In this document: positions 11,714 through 23,049 of the stretch, piece after piece | How the letters are laid out: each line of letters opens with the position of its first letter | Numbering within the stretch: the first letter of the stretch is position 1 | Source of the DNA: Strobilurus pachycystidiatus | Taxonomy: Eukaryota; Basidiomycota; Agaricomycetes; Agaricales; Physalacriaceae | Direction of reading: 5' to 3' | Assembly (NCBI GenBank): GCA_019915135.1 | Contig: JAHLMK010000006.1 | Span: 2,604,001-2,668,000 of the forward strand | Length of the DNA stretch: 64,000 nucleotides | The notes under the pieces: generated by a model | What the model saw: the letters and a program-made list of their open reading frames with translations, nothing else | What the model was told of the DNA's origin: nothing | The model's database searches: none | Translations under genes and position numbers: made by a program

Positions 11714-12160
11714 ATGTCGACATCCAGAGGACGCTCCGTCGAGGACACTTACGAGTCCCAGAACGACCAGCGTCTCGATGAGCTGCACTCCAAGATCAGG
11801 ACCCTCCGCGGGGTGCGCCTCCCGCCGCTGCGCAAGGCTATGCTAATCCCGCCCAGATCACGACCGACATCAACGACGACGTGGAGAGGCAGAATCTCAT
11901 GCTGGACGACACGGTGCGTGCTGCGCGGAATCACGCTGAGAGTGGCGCTGACCATGCCCCAGGGAAACCACTTCTCGTCATTCGGCGACACGCTATCCCA
12001 GACGTCGCAGCGCGCACGACAGGCATTTGGAATCGGCACTGGAAGCCTAAAGACCGGTCGCGTGGCGATTGTCGTGGTCTGCTTCCTGATTGGGGTGTAC
12101 CTGTCGTCGAAAGTGTTTTCGTGGTGGCGGGGCAGCGGCACTACGGAGCAGTTGGCCTAG
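11714..12160 (+). CDS. BET1: BET1-type Qc-SNARE
   Basis: Membrane fusion protein of ER-to-Golgi transport vesicles. Exons 11714-11812, 11857-11913 and 11963-12160; 117 residues. The SNARE helix spans roughly residues 20-80, with the zero-layer Gln45 in VERQNLML, where yeast Bet1 has VRDQNKML. A single transmembrane anchor (VAIVVVCFLIGVYLSSKVF) lies near the C-terminus with a short lumenal tail. Both introns (GTGCGC..CAG and GTGCGT..CAG) are phase 0 and about 45-50 nt. The upstream in-frame TTG/ATG-like codons at 11678 are not used in this model, because the protein starting MSTSRGRSVEDTYESQN matches the family N-terminus. The related Golgi SNARE SFT1 is an alternative name. Confidence 0.85.
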   Translation: MSTSRGRSVEDTYESQNDQRLDELHSKIRTLRGVRLPPLRKAMLIPPRSRPTSTTTWRGRISCWTTRCVLRGITLRVALTMPQGNHFSSFGDTLSQTSQRARQAFGIGTGSLKTGRVAIVVVCFLIGVYLSSKVFSWWRGSGTTEQLA

Positions 12161-13643
12161 GCGATGGATTCGCGAGGATTTTCTTGTGAGTAGCGCATGC
12201 CTTTGACAACTTTGTCCGGACTAACTGCTTGACAGGGACTCATTTACTCATCCTTGTATTTCTACCTATAATTTGCGGCCGGTTTTCCCTCACACATTCG
12301 TGTCCGAACCGAATCAACACGCTCCAGGCGTATGACCTCGAACCGCTCCAAGAAGATCAAGGATATATATCCCTCCATATTCTCTGAACATGGCAGTTGC
12401 TTGTCTGCAGGATATACGCGCCCTCATCATGGCACGGTCTGTCCGACTGTATGGTCCCCACTATCGTCACAGTATAGAACGGCATCCGTCGCTGTCTATT
12501 CCTGGTCTTCGTAATCGCCTCCATTCCTTTCCACATTCGTACCACTGGTGTTGACTCCCAAGCGCCGTGGTATACATTAAGCTTGGACCTCGCGCGCCTC
12601 TTGGTCTAGGACCGTTTGCCCGAAGGTCCACATATATACGCCCCAAATGATCCTAGCTGGAATGCGATGCTGACACAAATTGAAGTCGGTTCTACCCGCT
12701 CAGGACCCCTCTCAGACGTTGGCGATCACCGTTTCCAGAGGGAGGTGCATATTAAAATTGTACGGGTTGTCAATTAAGATCGATACTTACATCGGCACTC
12801 TTCGCACGCTTCATTCCTGAAAGCACGTTGTGTTCTCTCCTCATTCAAACCCAATGTTAGCTGTCCACACAATAGGGCAGCAGCCTCTTATTGAGGAAGG
12901 GTAGCTCGAACAGACGAACCTGAAAGGTTCCATTGTGTTTGCTTGACGATAAGCCCTACCCATAGACGTTTGCCATGGTTCGCAGTCTGGCGTAGTGCTG
13001 TGCAGTGGCGCACCATGCTGATACGCGTCAGAAAAGCTGGGCGATGCGCTACGGGACCTGTAGTGGATTCGATTAAAGTGGTTCTTCAAGTCCGCCTACT
13101 ATTCTGCCCCTTGCAACAACTTCTCAAGCCCCTCAAGCGACACGCCCGACGCCGCCGAAGCCTTTCACCGCCCGCTTAGATAAATGGCCGTGCCCTCACG
13201 GAGTTGTGAGACGGGTGAACCAATCCAGTGCGGCTGTGTACGCCCACGGGTCAAAATTGACAAGGGTCTTGACCTGTGCGCACCAGCAACCAGCTCAGAT
13301 TTCTTCCATCTTCTCGTCATTGTGGAACTCTAAAAGCGCTAAGAGTTTTGATGACGATGACGGCAAGCAGCCCACACACAAGAACCCACCATCGCATACA
13401 CGCATACGAGCGCCCATATCCTGATCGGGATATTTGAAACTGCGCGGCGGTCTCGGATCATTCCGCCCGCCTCCTGCTCCAAACCAAGGGCTACTTACTC
13501 ACCGCAGTATGTAAATGCAGTGTCGGCCGTTCTGTTTCTTCCTTTCCCTTTCCTTCTCTCTTTCGTTTTGTTTTCGTTCTCCCACCTTTTTCTCTTTCTT
13601 CCTTACTCTCTTCTTTTTTTGCTCAAGCGCCTTTGTTTGCTCG
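12161..13643. other. 1.5-kb intergenic region
   Basis: No gene supported. A T/C-rich tract (13530-13625) just upstream of the next start is the kind of pyrimidine-rich leader common before fungal genes; it makes a Phe/Ser-rich open extension that I do not treat as coding. Confidence 0.45.
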
Positions 13644-14846
13644 ATGCCCGCTATTTCGAAACGCACGACGTCCGACGGGGGGTGGAGTCTTGGATTGATC
13701 ATCGGGGTGTCTGTTGGGGGCGTCGCGGTGGTCCTGCTGTTGGTTCTTGCAGGGAGGAGCGTGTGGAAGTGCTATAGGCGGAGGCAGCCGTCGTATGAAG
13801 CGGCCAGGGATGACAACTCGGAGAAGGAATGGTTCGAAGGCATCGTTGGGCGTGGGCGCGGACGGGCGCATTATCAAAAACGCACCTCTGAGCGCCTGCT
13901 GTCTGAGCCATGGCCGTACGCTCTTGATTCGAGGTCGCAGGATTACATCGATCCTTACGCGCGTGGACATGCCTCTGTATCCACTTTCGACGCGCCGACT
14001 CTCAGGGTGTTCAATGACGAGTACGAGTCTCAGGAACCGCTAATGCGCCAGGTTCATTCCCAGCGCACTCCCTCGCCGCATTTCGCCCCACTTCCCAATC
14101 CGATTCCAATCACGCTGGCAGAGGTCACACCACTCAACATCCGGCCGACCTCTTCGTATCACTCTCCTACTCCCTCTTTGACGATTCCTCAATCCAATCG
14201 CACGCCTTCTCCGAACCGTCATTCGCCGGTTCTGCCGCCGCTCTTGATCCCTCAATCGAAGGGTACTCCATCGAAGAGTACAACCAACGCGAAATCTACC
14301 TCGAAGCCCGTTCCGGTCGTGTCTACGACCTCATACGCAGCCGGACGTCCGGTAGCGACCGTGGACACATCCACCCCAACCTCCGCCAAATCATCTGCTA
14401 CCTCTGATTCCGCCTACTCACAGCCGAGCGCCACCACTTCCAGATTCCGCCACACAGCATTTTCTCCATCGGCTCCCCCTCTTGTCCCTGCACTCCCCAG
14501 AACCATCCCTCGCATCCCCAGCGACATAATCAGGCGGGTACAGGAAGCACCCATGCCCGACTCGGAGCCGGACCTTGACCGCCAGCCTACAAAGTTCATC
14601 GCCACGCTCGTGAAGAAACGCGCGCATCGTCTCACGGCTACCGAGGAGGCCGGGCTGGAGCGCCAGGTTTCGCGTATTGAGCGTGCGGACTCCATACGGT
14701 CCGTTGTTACGCCAGACGAGGAGGCAGGGCCGGAGGTGGCTGGATATCGGCATTTGAACACGACGAGAAGGAAGTGGGAAGAGGTCAAGCGCAGGAGACG
14801 GGAGACGATGGATGCGCTTGTGGAGGTTCCTGTTACGCCCGCGTAG
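13644..14846 (+). CDS. Single-pass membrane protein with long Ser/Pro-rich cytosolic tail
   Basis: Intronless, 400 residues. A short N-terminus (MPAISKRTTSDGGW) precedes one strong membrane span at about residues 15-36 (LGLIIGVSVGGVAVVLLLVL), then a basic stop-transfer cluster (WKCYRRRQ). The rest is Ser/Pro/Thr-rich and probably disordered, with repeated NRTPSP/QRTPSP-like motifs that look like proline-directed kinase sites. The C-terminal 60 residues are charged (TRRKWEEVKRRRRE) and may be helical. There is no cleavable signal peptide or enzyme domain. An in-frame ATG at 13515 would add 43 Phe/Ser-rich residues translated from a pyrimidine tract and is not favoured. Function unknown; architecture resembles fungal plasma-membrane or cell-wall sensor-like proteins, but the ectodomain is too short for a classical sensor. 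Confidence 0.7.
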   Translation: MPAISKRTTSDGGWSLGLIIGVSVGGVAVVLLLVLAGRSVWKCYRRRQPSYEAARDDNSEKEWFEGIVGRGRGRAHYQKRTSERLLSEPWPYALDSRSQDYIDPYARGHASVSTFDAPTLRVFNDEYESQEPLMRQVHSQRTPSPHFAPLPNPIPITLAEVTPLNIRPTSSYHSPTPSLTIPQSNRTPSPNRHSPVLPPLLIPQSKGTPSKSTTNAKSTSKPVPVVSTTSYAAGRPVATVDTSTPTSAKSSATSDSAYSQPSATTSRFRHTAFSPSAPPLVPALPRTIPRIPSDIIRRVQEAPMPDSEPDLDRQPTKFIATLVKKRAHRLTATEEAGLERQVSRIERADSIRSVVTPDEEAGPEVAGYRHLNTTRRKWEEVKRRRRETMDALVEVPVTPA

Positions 14847-15136
14847 GACCTTTTTCGTGGGACGTTCTATTTATTGATTTTTTATTTACGATTAGGACGT
14901 ACTCAGTATGCTATATGAAACGAACAGTTTTGACTAAAAAAGCTCAAATGGTGGTGACGTGAAACTATACGGGCTAAAATAATGTATGTTGTCAAGGAAG
15001 CCAGACGAGACAAGGTGAGCTTTTGCGAGAAACCGAGGCAATATTCTGCAATACGAATCAGTACCAGTAGGGTTAGAGCATGCACAACGAACCACGACTG
15101 CCTGCGAAATGTATGCTTGATTTCGAAGGCTAAAGA

Positions 15137-16684
15137 TCAAAATCCTAACATCATCCCAGCAGAAAAATTGAGGCGTTGAACAATCCCTTGTCTGCAAAGG
15201 TCTTCGAATGAGCCCTCAACCCCGTCATCCAACTGTATAATCCCCGCAATTCTGACCACTTTCAACTCAGCGATGCCCTCCGCACCAGCGCGCCGGCGTT
15301 CTATCGTTGACATCAGTTTCGGCGGGATGACAATCAATCCATCCCTTGCAATTGTCAAGGTCTCCAGGTGGGGGATGGTGGTGTCGAGGGCCGCCAAAAC
15401 ACCGCTCATGTTCGCCGTCATGAGAACACAAACATGCAGGCCGCAAACGTTGGGTGTTGATTTTAAGAGTGAGGGAAGTCGGTCGATATCGGCAACAATG
15501 CGGATGCTGAGTGAGAGATTCTTGATGGAGGAGCCGATGTGGGGCGGTATGGGACATAGGATCGCCCGCGTCATGAAGGGATCAACGCCAAGATGTAAGG
15601 TCCGAAGACGAGGAAGATTCATGGACGCCAAAGCAGCCGCGGTTGCGTCCTCGCATCCATGGAGGGAGAAGGAGGACAGAGAATTATGGGTAAAGGACGG
15701 TGGAGCACTCAAAGTCCCATGGGGAAACATCTCACACCATGCTGATTGGAGGGATGGCGAAATTTCGAGTGCGCTCCGAATAATTTCCAGAGTCGTCGGG
15801 TTCGTAGACTTCCAGACTTCAAGCTGATGCCATGGTATATCGAAGAAATCAAGTATGCGCCTGGGACTGTCACAGGAGATAGATCTAAGGCGAGGGGCGT
15901 CGCCGAAGATGGTGAAGATTGCGCCCGGATTCCATGAGATGTCTTCCCGGCGTGTAACCATCTCGACACACTCTAGCAGCGTGAGCGGAAAGGGAAGTGC
16001 ATTGAAGAGTGGATATGATTCGAAAGGGATGTCAATCTTGCAGATGCGCCACCGAGGGGTGGACATCAAAAGACTAGAGAATGGATGCTGATCCGAGAAG
16101 GCTTTGCAGTCACCTTTCGCTTTGAGATGGATGGAAAGTGGCAGTGTGCGGGAGCGCGAAAGATATACGCCGAGGAGATATGAAGCAAGAAGGCCACTCG
16201 ATCCCGCTCTGAACTCGAAGGCAAGCGTGGTCCACAAATGCGGCGCGGAGAGCGCTGTACGCCGCCAGTATGACGACACGTGGCTGACGACCCAATGAGA
16301 ACGGTTCATGGAAAGCGAATCTAGACGAGACCCGGAAGGGAGCATCTCTAGTGGCTCAGACGCGGTCACGGCATAGTTAAATATTTCACCGAGTGTCTCG
16401 GTTGGAAGTGAGCGGACTGGGTTCAAAACCGCAGTTGTTTGAGATATCCATTCGTTCGCCGCCCTCTGCTCAGTGAGGAGGGATTCGAGATGGGCCTGGA
16501 CTGCGGTGATTTCGTTGGCAAGTTCTTGAGTGTGCGCCCTACCACGCGCACGTAGGTCGCGGAGTTCGGCGTACTCTACATCGTTTGGCACGTCGTTTGA
16601 CCGCAAAAGCGCGTCAATACGCGCTTGCTGTGATGCGGTTGGACGAAGATTGTCAAGGCCAGTCGTGCAAACACCACACGTCAT
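15137..16684 (-). CDS. F-box protein, family B
   Basis: Intronless, 515 residues, starting MTCGVCTTGLDNLRPTASQQ. Family B layout: SQ-containing N-terminus with IDALLRSNDVPNDVEYAELR, a helical probably coiled-coil stretch to about residue 75, then WISQTTAVLNPVRSLPTETLGEIF (split here by me as WISQTTAVLNP and LPTETLGEIF), the F-box-like core, and a WVVSHVSSYWRRTALSAP-like second half. The C-terminal ~350 residues are Leu-rich with LRR-like spacing, ending EDLCRQGI. Start chosen by alignment with paralogues at 47706, 48222 and 54880; an 84-codon upstream in-frame extension has no family counterpart. A CACGTG lies 133 bp upstream. Presumed SCF substrate adaptor, target unknown. Confidence 0.82.
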   Translation of the reverse strand: MTCGVCTTGLDNLRPTASQQARIDALLRSNDVPNDVEYAELRDLRARGRAHTQELANEITAVQAHLESLLTEQRAANEWISQTTAVLNPVRSLPTETLGEIFNYAVTASEPLEMLPSGSRLDSLSMNRSHWVVSHVSSYWRRTALSAPHLWTTLAFEFRAGSSGLLASYLLGVYLSRSRTLPLSIHLKAKGDCKAFSDQHPFSSLLMSTPRWRICKIDIPFESYPLFNALPFPLTLLECVEMVTRREDISWNPGAIFTIFGDAPRLRSISCDSPRRILDFFDIPWHQLEVWKSTNPTTLEIIRSALEISPSLQSAWCEMFPHGTLSAPPSFTHNSLSSFSLHGCEDATAAALASMNLPRLRTLHLGVDPFMTRAILCPIPPHIGSSIKNLSLSIRIVADIDRLPSLLKSTPNVCGLHVCVLMTANMSGVLAALDTTIPHLETLTIARDGLIVIPPKLMSTIERRRAGAEGIAELKVVRIAGIIQLDDGVEGSFEDLCRQGIVQRLNFSAGMMLGF

Positions 16685-16816
16685 TTCCTGAGATCGCGGG
16701 GGGATGTCAGCGGGCGAATTGAGACACTCGCTACAAGGGCTTACACGGACAGTGCAATGGCCCACGGGACCTGCGGGACGTGGAAGGTGGTAGTCAAAAT
16801 GAAAAAAGAAGCTCGA

Positions 16817-16822
16817 CACGTG
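16817..16822. promoter_or_regulatory. CACGTG upstream of family B gene 15137-16684
   Basis: Palindromic hexamer 133 bp before the start; found at comparable places before five other family B loci. Confidence 0.45.
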
Positions 16823-17531
16823 GGAAATTGAAATTCGTGATGCTCGTGATCTCATCGCACGCACCATGCCCAGTTTCCTCTCATTATACCGACTTGGCGA
16901 CAGTTGCATCCTGGCTTGACTCAAGTTTACCAGCAACTATCTGTACGTAGATACTTTGCGAGCCGTCATGTTCCTTTATCGGGACCACCAGACGGAATAT
17001 ACTTCCTTCCTTCCATCCTATCTGCATACGATACGAATGTGGAGTATGAAAAGGCATCCAGGACCCTTCAAGAATTCGAGAGCGAATTCATATCATCTGT
17101 TACAAATTTTCGACCTCGCGTCACTGCAAAGGAGCGCGCACAGGTCATACATTGAATCTCGCCTGGATGGCCCAAATTGTTATATCATTCCCACATTGTA
17201 AGGCGGGTCTGGACCCGCGCTTGTCTGGCGCCTGTATAAGTGTCTTGTGCCCCGCGCGCGTGCTTCATTCTTGTCCTGCAGGGTGTGGGGCGGTGGCTAG
17301 AACCTGGTGTTGGTAGTATGGCTACGCGTTGAGCAACTTCGAGAAGCGGCCTCGGCGGGACTCCTCTTCAGTCGATTCGGATAATCAACGCATCCCAGAG
17401 AAAGGCTAATTTGGAGGTGGAATTTGCTGCAATGATGCCTTCTTTTCAGCTGAGGCGAATCAGGCGAGACGAAAAGAGGTTGCGGGAGCACTGGGGATAA
17501 TGAAGTTATCTTAGATGAATAGACAGTCATT
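16823..17531. other. Intergenic
   Basis: Holds the family B promoter side and the 3' flank of the kinase-fold gene. No coding or repeat structure seen. Confidence 0.4.
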
Positions 17532-19717
17532 CTACGAATCATCATCTACCGGAAAGCCATCCAGTAACTTGACCAAATGTGCACGCTCCTTTGCAATGTC
17601 CTGCTGTGTGGGGTCTTGACGCGCGTGATCAAAATCAATCAATGTTACATGCCCATCATCGTCAATCAACATGTTCCAGGTACGTATATCACCGTGTAGC
17701 ACATTGGCTGCATGCATCCCATCCAATATGCGAAGATAGGCAGACCTGCTTATGTCAGGTGGGCTGCCGTTAACGTTTCGTAGTACTCACCGTTCAGTGT
17801 CCGAAACAGAAACTGCTGGCTCGTATCTTCCCGTTCGCAAAGCCAGTGTGTGGCCGCAGTCACCCAGTATCAAAGCCATATGTCCTGACTCTGGACTACT
17901 GAATAGACCTAGGCACGGCGCGAGGCCGTCGAAAGGTTCGGAAGACGTGGAAAGATACTGATATATGGAGTATTCATGCTCAAGCGCAACTGTACCCTTG
18001 TCGCCGCGGGAGAGCTTCACGATGACGGGTTCTTCGCATATAGTGGAGGACCCTGATGGGAAGTAAAGCTCTAGTCTTGCGCGATACACATCGCCTGTTG
18101 CGCCTTCTCCGATCTTCTCATGGGCTCGAAGCATGATAGAATCCGAATAATGGAGTGACGATTCCGGTCGCAGATGGGCGGAGCATCGATTCATATATAG
18201 AGGGGACGGAGAAGAGTAGATCCCAAATTCGAGGGAGAGCAGGACGATATCTCTGCTTCTCACACTCTCTGCGAGCCTCTGATCAGAAAATCAGCGAGCA
18301 TACAACAGGCAAATATGCGCGAAAGACCTTCAACGAGTACGGAGCATCGGTGCTGGCCTTTAGACCAAGCTTAGCGCGCTTCACACTCTCGTAATTCGAG
18401 GCAACACTGAGGCGGCGCTTCTGCCGTGTCCGAGCAGTATCACGAGGTTCTCGGTGCAACGGTAATCGCTCCGCCGCGTCAAAGATTGACGCAAGAGCGA
18501 TCGCGAGGACAAGCCTCACAAAGCGCGGATGTGTTTCCTCGCCATTGAGTTCCACGATCTCAGAAAGATATAAGGTTTGCCGCTTTCTGTGTCGAATCCC
18601 GAATCGGAGAGTGTTTCCAGAATCAAAAATGATTACGGTGCAGTCATTCTCGACGGCGCGAGCCCACGACTTTGAGTGTGTGAGACCAATGAGAAGCCGG
18701 TCAGGGAATCAATTTACTCACGCGCATCATAAAGTCAGCTGTGTGAGCCGAGACATTTGGGACGGAGGGAGCCAAGAAAAGTTTCTCCTGGTCGGTGTCT
18801 GAGTCGGTAGCGTTTTCAACACGATGCTTTCGGCCCTCTAGGTCATACGCATCCATGAATTTACGCGTCTGTAACCATTTTGCCCGAGGTAAAGTCCATA
18901 TTCCCTTCGGAGCATCGACTACCGGGAGATCGCGCGCGGCATAGCGCGGATGACCGACAGTCGAGCAGGGCTTCCAAGGAAAGGGACCGCCAGCAATTGC
19001 GTCCATCTCCTCCAGAATCCTCCGCCCGTTCAAAGCAAATGTGTCCCAGACGGCGAGCGGCCTCCGCCGATCGGAGAGCTCCCTGATAAGATCTCGGCTC
19101 TCATCTGGAAGACCAGCTACGATGGTCCGAACTTTCTCGCTTGCTATGTCGGTTGCTTTGATGCTGAGAGCCTGCGAGAAGAAGGGGGTGGAATTTCGGA
19201 AGTGGATATCCCTATGCAGGTTGACCAAGGGGAAGACCTGGGGTTGTTCCGGATGGAACGCGATGATTGAAGCAAGATGCATCGAAGGGGAAGCTAGTGT
19301 GGTTCGCAGAGCTCCTATTGATTTTGCTGAGGAAACATACGCGCTTGTGTTCCATGGGTTCAAAAAATCCCCTTTGGATAGTTCGGGAGGGTTCTCTAGG
19401 AGAATGTCGAGCGCGTCGTCTGCATGCTTCAAAATGGACGGGATAAGCGATGGGAGCCTCTCGACGCGTTTTAAGAGCAGTTTCTCGTGTATGTGACGAT
19501 CAAACATAGTTACCGGAGAGGAGTCCGGCTCCGGCTGGTCCTCGTCCTCTGCAGGCTCCATGGGACGCGGGTACCAATCAAGGACCTTCCGCACTAGTTC
19601 TACAGAACTGAGATCCTCCTCGACTCGTGCGGATTCCAGAGGGGGTCCACCGGCCAAAAGATAGGCATAAGCTGCATCGACAGTATCAGGCTCTTCGGCA
19701 TCACTGTGGATAGACAT
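17532..19717 (-). CDS. Protein kinase-fold protein with long N-terminal region
   Basis: Four exons: 19717-18722, 18669-18328, 18278-17791 and 17745-17532; 679 residues from this start (703 from the ATG at 19789). The C-terminal third is a kinase-like fold: glycine loop IGEGATGDVYRA, Lys in PVIVKLSRG, a catalytic-loop-like HGDIRTWNML and a metal-site-like LIDFDHA. HRD and DFG are therefore changed to HGD and DFD, and no activation segment or APE lobe follows before the stop, so it resembles the small RIO/aminoglycoside-type kinase fold more than a standard Ser/Thr kinase. The first 470 residues (for example VWDTFALNGRRILEEM, LYLSEIVELNGEETH) match no domain I know. The donor of intron 2 (GTCTTT) is weak but is the only one that keeps the frame. 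Start at 19717 has a purine at -3. Activity and substrate unknown. Confidence 0.72.
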
Positions 19718-20095
19718 TTCAGGATTTATCGCTGTCGAAGGTAAGTTGCTAAAACCAACATGCTGACGTAAGTTCGAAATCACCGTCATTCACAGGGACG
19801 ATTTGCAACCACGCTCCCGGGCAACTCCCGGGCCGGATACCGATGGGCAACGTTTGCAGGAAGAGGCGGGAAGTCAGGAAGTTTGCAGGATGAGTCTGGA
19901 CTCTGAATGTCGGAGTTCATGGTACTTATTCAGGCAAACCACATTCAGACTGCATCTGATCACCCCACCCAGCCTAATGTCAGCAGCATCATGTTACAGT
20001 CGTGGTACATAGGTAAGTATGAGAAGCGAGACGAAACAACATGATCAACCGAGTGTTGAGGACCCTATTACTTTACCCAAAACACAGTATGCTTA

Positions 20096-21158
20096 TTACA
20101 AACAGATTCTACGTCCAGATTCCCTCGCCTGTGCAGCAATATCCATCAACTCCCAAAGCCTCCCATCGGCGGCAGACCCGGGCCTCTGCCAAACTGATCT
20201 GAAATCCCTGTCTGGATCCTGCTCTGGAATCCACGCTCTGTAGGAGACTACGACAAGCCCCGGAAAATTGACCATTGCGAGATCGAAGTTGCTGGGCGCG
20301 AAAGCAATGAACGCCACGCGAGGATCTGTCGAGAACTCCTCCATCATTGCTATGACATCCTGACTAGGTACCGATCCATGGGGGAATGGCAAGTCCGTAG
20401 TGACGTCGAAAGCACAGGAGATCTGACGCAGTGATGATGAACGGATGAGCGCGAGGAGCGCGACGATGTTTTCTGTGAGTATCCTCTTGGTATGGTTGAA
20501 CGGTGCAGTGAGGGGAGTGATATCGAGCAGGATGTGATCCAAGGACGGACATCGGGAGAGGGGTCCTTCCCAGTTGAGCGGCGAGCGAAACCAGTGGTAG
20601 CACTGGATGTGTAGGTGCGTGAGCGTGACGGGGAGGGCTGGGCTTATTGTGGATTCGAGCACAACTATGGCTCCGTTGTCAAGTTCTAGAGAGAGGCGCC
20701 GGAGTGCGCCACGGGAGGATTGGAATGTCCACGGTTGGCCGGGGAATGCGAATGGGAGGTAGGTGAGGTTTTGCAGCCCATGACAGTGTTCCAGGATGCG
20801 TTCGCAAGAAAAGCGGTCCTCCGAGGCAAATAGAATGATCCTTAGGGTCTGCACGTTCTTGGAGATGAATTGCGGATCGCGCGCCACATGCGAGTCTATC
20901 GCGGCAACGAATGCGCGGGCTTGGCGTGTGGTCCAGAGTTTCACGTCGCGATACAAGATCGGTGCTGTCCTTGACACACACGATCAGAACGTGTAACTTG
21001 AAGAATGGATGGACTGTTCACCATGCGTAAACCGTTTTCGATACACAAGCGAGAGCACAAGCGGTTGCTTTATCAATGCTCGCAGCTAACTCGAAAATTG
21101 ACCGGTCGATATCTTCCGGCAAATGAGAGAGGGGATGGACGTCTGGCAAGTTGTGCAT
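20096..21158 (-). CDS. F-box protein, family A
   Basis: Exons 21158-21022 and 20969-20096; 336 residues. The F-box-like helices are in exon 1 (LSHLPEDIDRSIFELA, CALACVSKTVYAW) and the intron GTGAAC..CAAG splits the Trp codon (TG|G). Exon 2 opens TAPILYRDVKLWTTRQARAF and has the family A order: ILEHCHGLQNLTYL, FQSSRGALRRLSL, LPVTLTHLHI, SRCPSLDHILLD, FSTDPRVAFIAF and the tail LWELMDIAAQARE. Closely related to 24516 and 25816. Start at 21158 is the first ATG just before the F-box; an upstream extension lacks counterparts. Divergent with PEX19, with about 370 bp between starts. Confidence 0.82.
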
Positions 21159-21531
21159 TTGGGATGGTCGTCTGAAGCAGACACGCACTTGCCGCCGGCA
21201 GCCCATTTTGATGCCTCCCGCCCTAAGTCCTCCAAGTTGCCTTCCTATTTGCATTCCGCCATGCCAATTTTGACTGAAATCGGCGAATCATCAACCAAGG
21301 ATAATAATACAGTAAGAGTAATGATTCGGATGAAATGGATATTTCGGGCAGATATGATTCACGTGTTTAACGACGCGATCTGGGGACACCGGTAAACACC
21401 TTTTTCCTTCCTTCCATCACCTCGTCGTCATCGTCGGCCACCAGGAGCGCAGCCACCAGGACGACATCCAAAGCATCACACTCCCAGCGCAGCCAAACCC
21501 TACGATCTCCATCTGAGAGGCACGAGCCGCA
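21159..21531. other. Divergent intergenic region, F-box / PEX19
   Basis: Shared 373-bp promoter region. No clear TATA box on the PEX19 side; AT-rich stretch near 21290-21365. Confidence 0.4.
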
Positions 21532-22639
21532 ATGTCTGAGGCGCACAAGACACCGCCCGTGCCAGTGCTTGAGGACAACTTTGATGACTTTGACGGTGCG
21601 TCGCAGCAGCGGATGCGCGCCCCATTCTACCCCGTTCATCGTGCTACTAGACGTTCTGGATGAATTCCACACGACTGCCCCGCCACCGACGGCCGCGATA
21701 CCCACAACCACAGGCCGGCCGCGCACAAACACCCGCGTCGACCAGGCGCCTCCGTTTGTTTCTGGTGGCGCACCACGGCTGGACTCTACGGCGGAGGTGA
21801 ACGAGGACGAGCTGACAAACGAGTTTGCGCGCGAGCTGGCGAAGGGCATGGAGAGCCTGATGCAGGAGCTTGGCGGGCAGGCGGAGGGCGCGGGGACCGA
21901 CGAGGAGCGGGACAAGGCGATGAAGGCGGCGTGGGAGGCGATGCTCGTGGAGGGCATGAACGGAGAGACGAGTGCGGACGCGCTGGGCACGGAGTTTAAG
22001 CCTCAGGCTGGGGACGGCGCGAAGAGCTTCCAGTCCACCATCCAGGAGACGATGCGCAAGCTGAAGGAAGACGATCCGAGCGTCCAGGTGCGTTTCCCCG
22101 TCGTCGATCTCTTTTCGCCCATCCATCTAACCGTGTTGTGTAGAGCGACCCGGAGATGCAATCGCTGCAGGACCTTCTAAAGGATCTCGGCATGGGCGAG
22201 GACGGAGGGGAGGGCAACGACGACGAGATCGCAGGCGTGCTGGAGAAGATGATGGGGCAGCTCATGAGCAAGGAGATCCTATACGACCCGCTCAAGGAGC
22301 TGCACGACAAGTTCCCCGCGTACATGGCCGACCCGCCCGCGCCGATATCGCCGGAGGACAAGACGCGATACGAGGCGCAGATGGTGTGCGTCGAGAAGAT
22401 CGTCAGGACCTTTGAGAGTCCGGCGTATAACGACAACAATGCCATAGAGGTGAAGAAGGTCGTGGATCTTATGAGTGAGGTTCGTGCAACGTGTCTTGAT
22501 AGTCGGATACGTGTTGACTTTGGTGCAGATGCAGGGATATGGCTCGCCTCCGGAGAGTATCATGGGCCCATTACCCCCAGGGATGGGATTTGGAAGCGAT
22601 GGGATGCCACAGCTGCCCGAGGAGTGCTCGATAATGTAG
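21532..22639 (+). CDS. PEX19: Peroxisomal membrane protein chaperone/import receptor PEX19
   Basis: Cytosolic chaperone that binds new peroxisomal membrane proteins and docks on PEX3. Exons 21532-21595, 21651-22087, 22144-22479 and 22529-22639; 315 residues. The acidic N-terminus (PVPVLEDNFDDFDDVLDEF) carries the PEX3-binding-type helix. The central helices (FARELAKGMESLMQELGG, LQDLLKDLGMG) and the C-terminal cargo-binding part (ILYDPLKELHDKFPAYM, ESIMGPLPPGMG) are family hallmarks. The protein ends ECSIM, so Cys312 is in a CaaX-type CSIM box, the expected farnesylation site. The last intron has two possible AG acceptors; the first keeps MQGYGSPP, which fits the family. Reading through the last intron would destroy the CaaX end. 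Confidence 0.93.
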
Positions 22640-23049
22640 GACGAAAAACAGACAAATCCTGTACTATCATGTGTAAGTTCTATCTGGATGAACGATGTAT
22701 ACTATTGGTTTCTTGCTTGTTTTCCGGGAATATCACAACTGGGTTCATCGTTGTGGCGTCATATATATCTGCGACTGGCACAAGTGACGGGAAGAAGGAA
22801 CAAACTCGAGTATTTCCAGGCGCCAATCGCTCTCCAAGGTTCGCGCAGTTCTGCTTGAGGATGCCTGAGCTGACTCTCTCCCATGCACAGGCGCGCCGAT
22901 TGCAACTCATATCTTGAATATAGAGAGTTCACAAGATCGCAGACGTGACGCATCAACCTCTATCCGCATGCTTTTATCGTGAAATCAGGATCATCGCTGT
23001 AGAGTAGGTATGTCATCATCATCGCATGCGAGTACAAGAAAACTACACA
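22640..23049. other. Convergent intergenic region
   Basis: 3' flanks of PEX19 and the zinc-cluster gene. No further structure recognised. Confidence 0.4.

Noticed and set aside
12330..12700. Possible protein fragment with MAVACLQDIRALIMARSVRL
   Set aside because: Stops in all frames within 90 codons and no family match that I can name.
13515..13643. N-terminal extension of the membrane protein at 13644
   Set aside because: Phe/Ser-rich translation of a pyrimidine tract typical of fungal leaders; ATG at 13644 directly precedes the conserved-looking part.
16432..16936. 84-codon upstream extension of the family B gene at 16684
   Set aside because: Not present in any paralogue; the conserved protein begins at MTCGVC, and CACGTG lies within the extension.
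22640..22917. Continuation of PEX19 in the unspliced frame
   Set aside because: Arises only if the last intron is retained; splicing gives the family C-terminus with CSIM.
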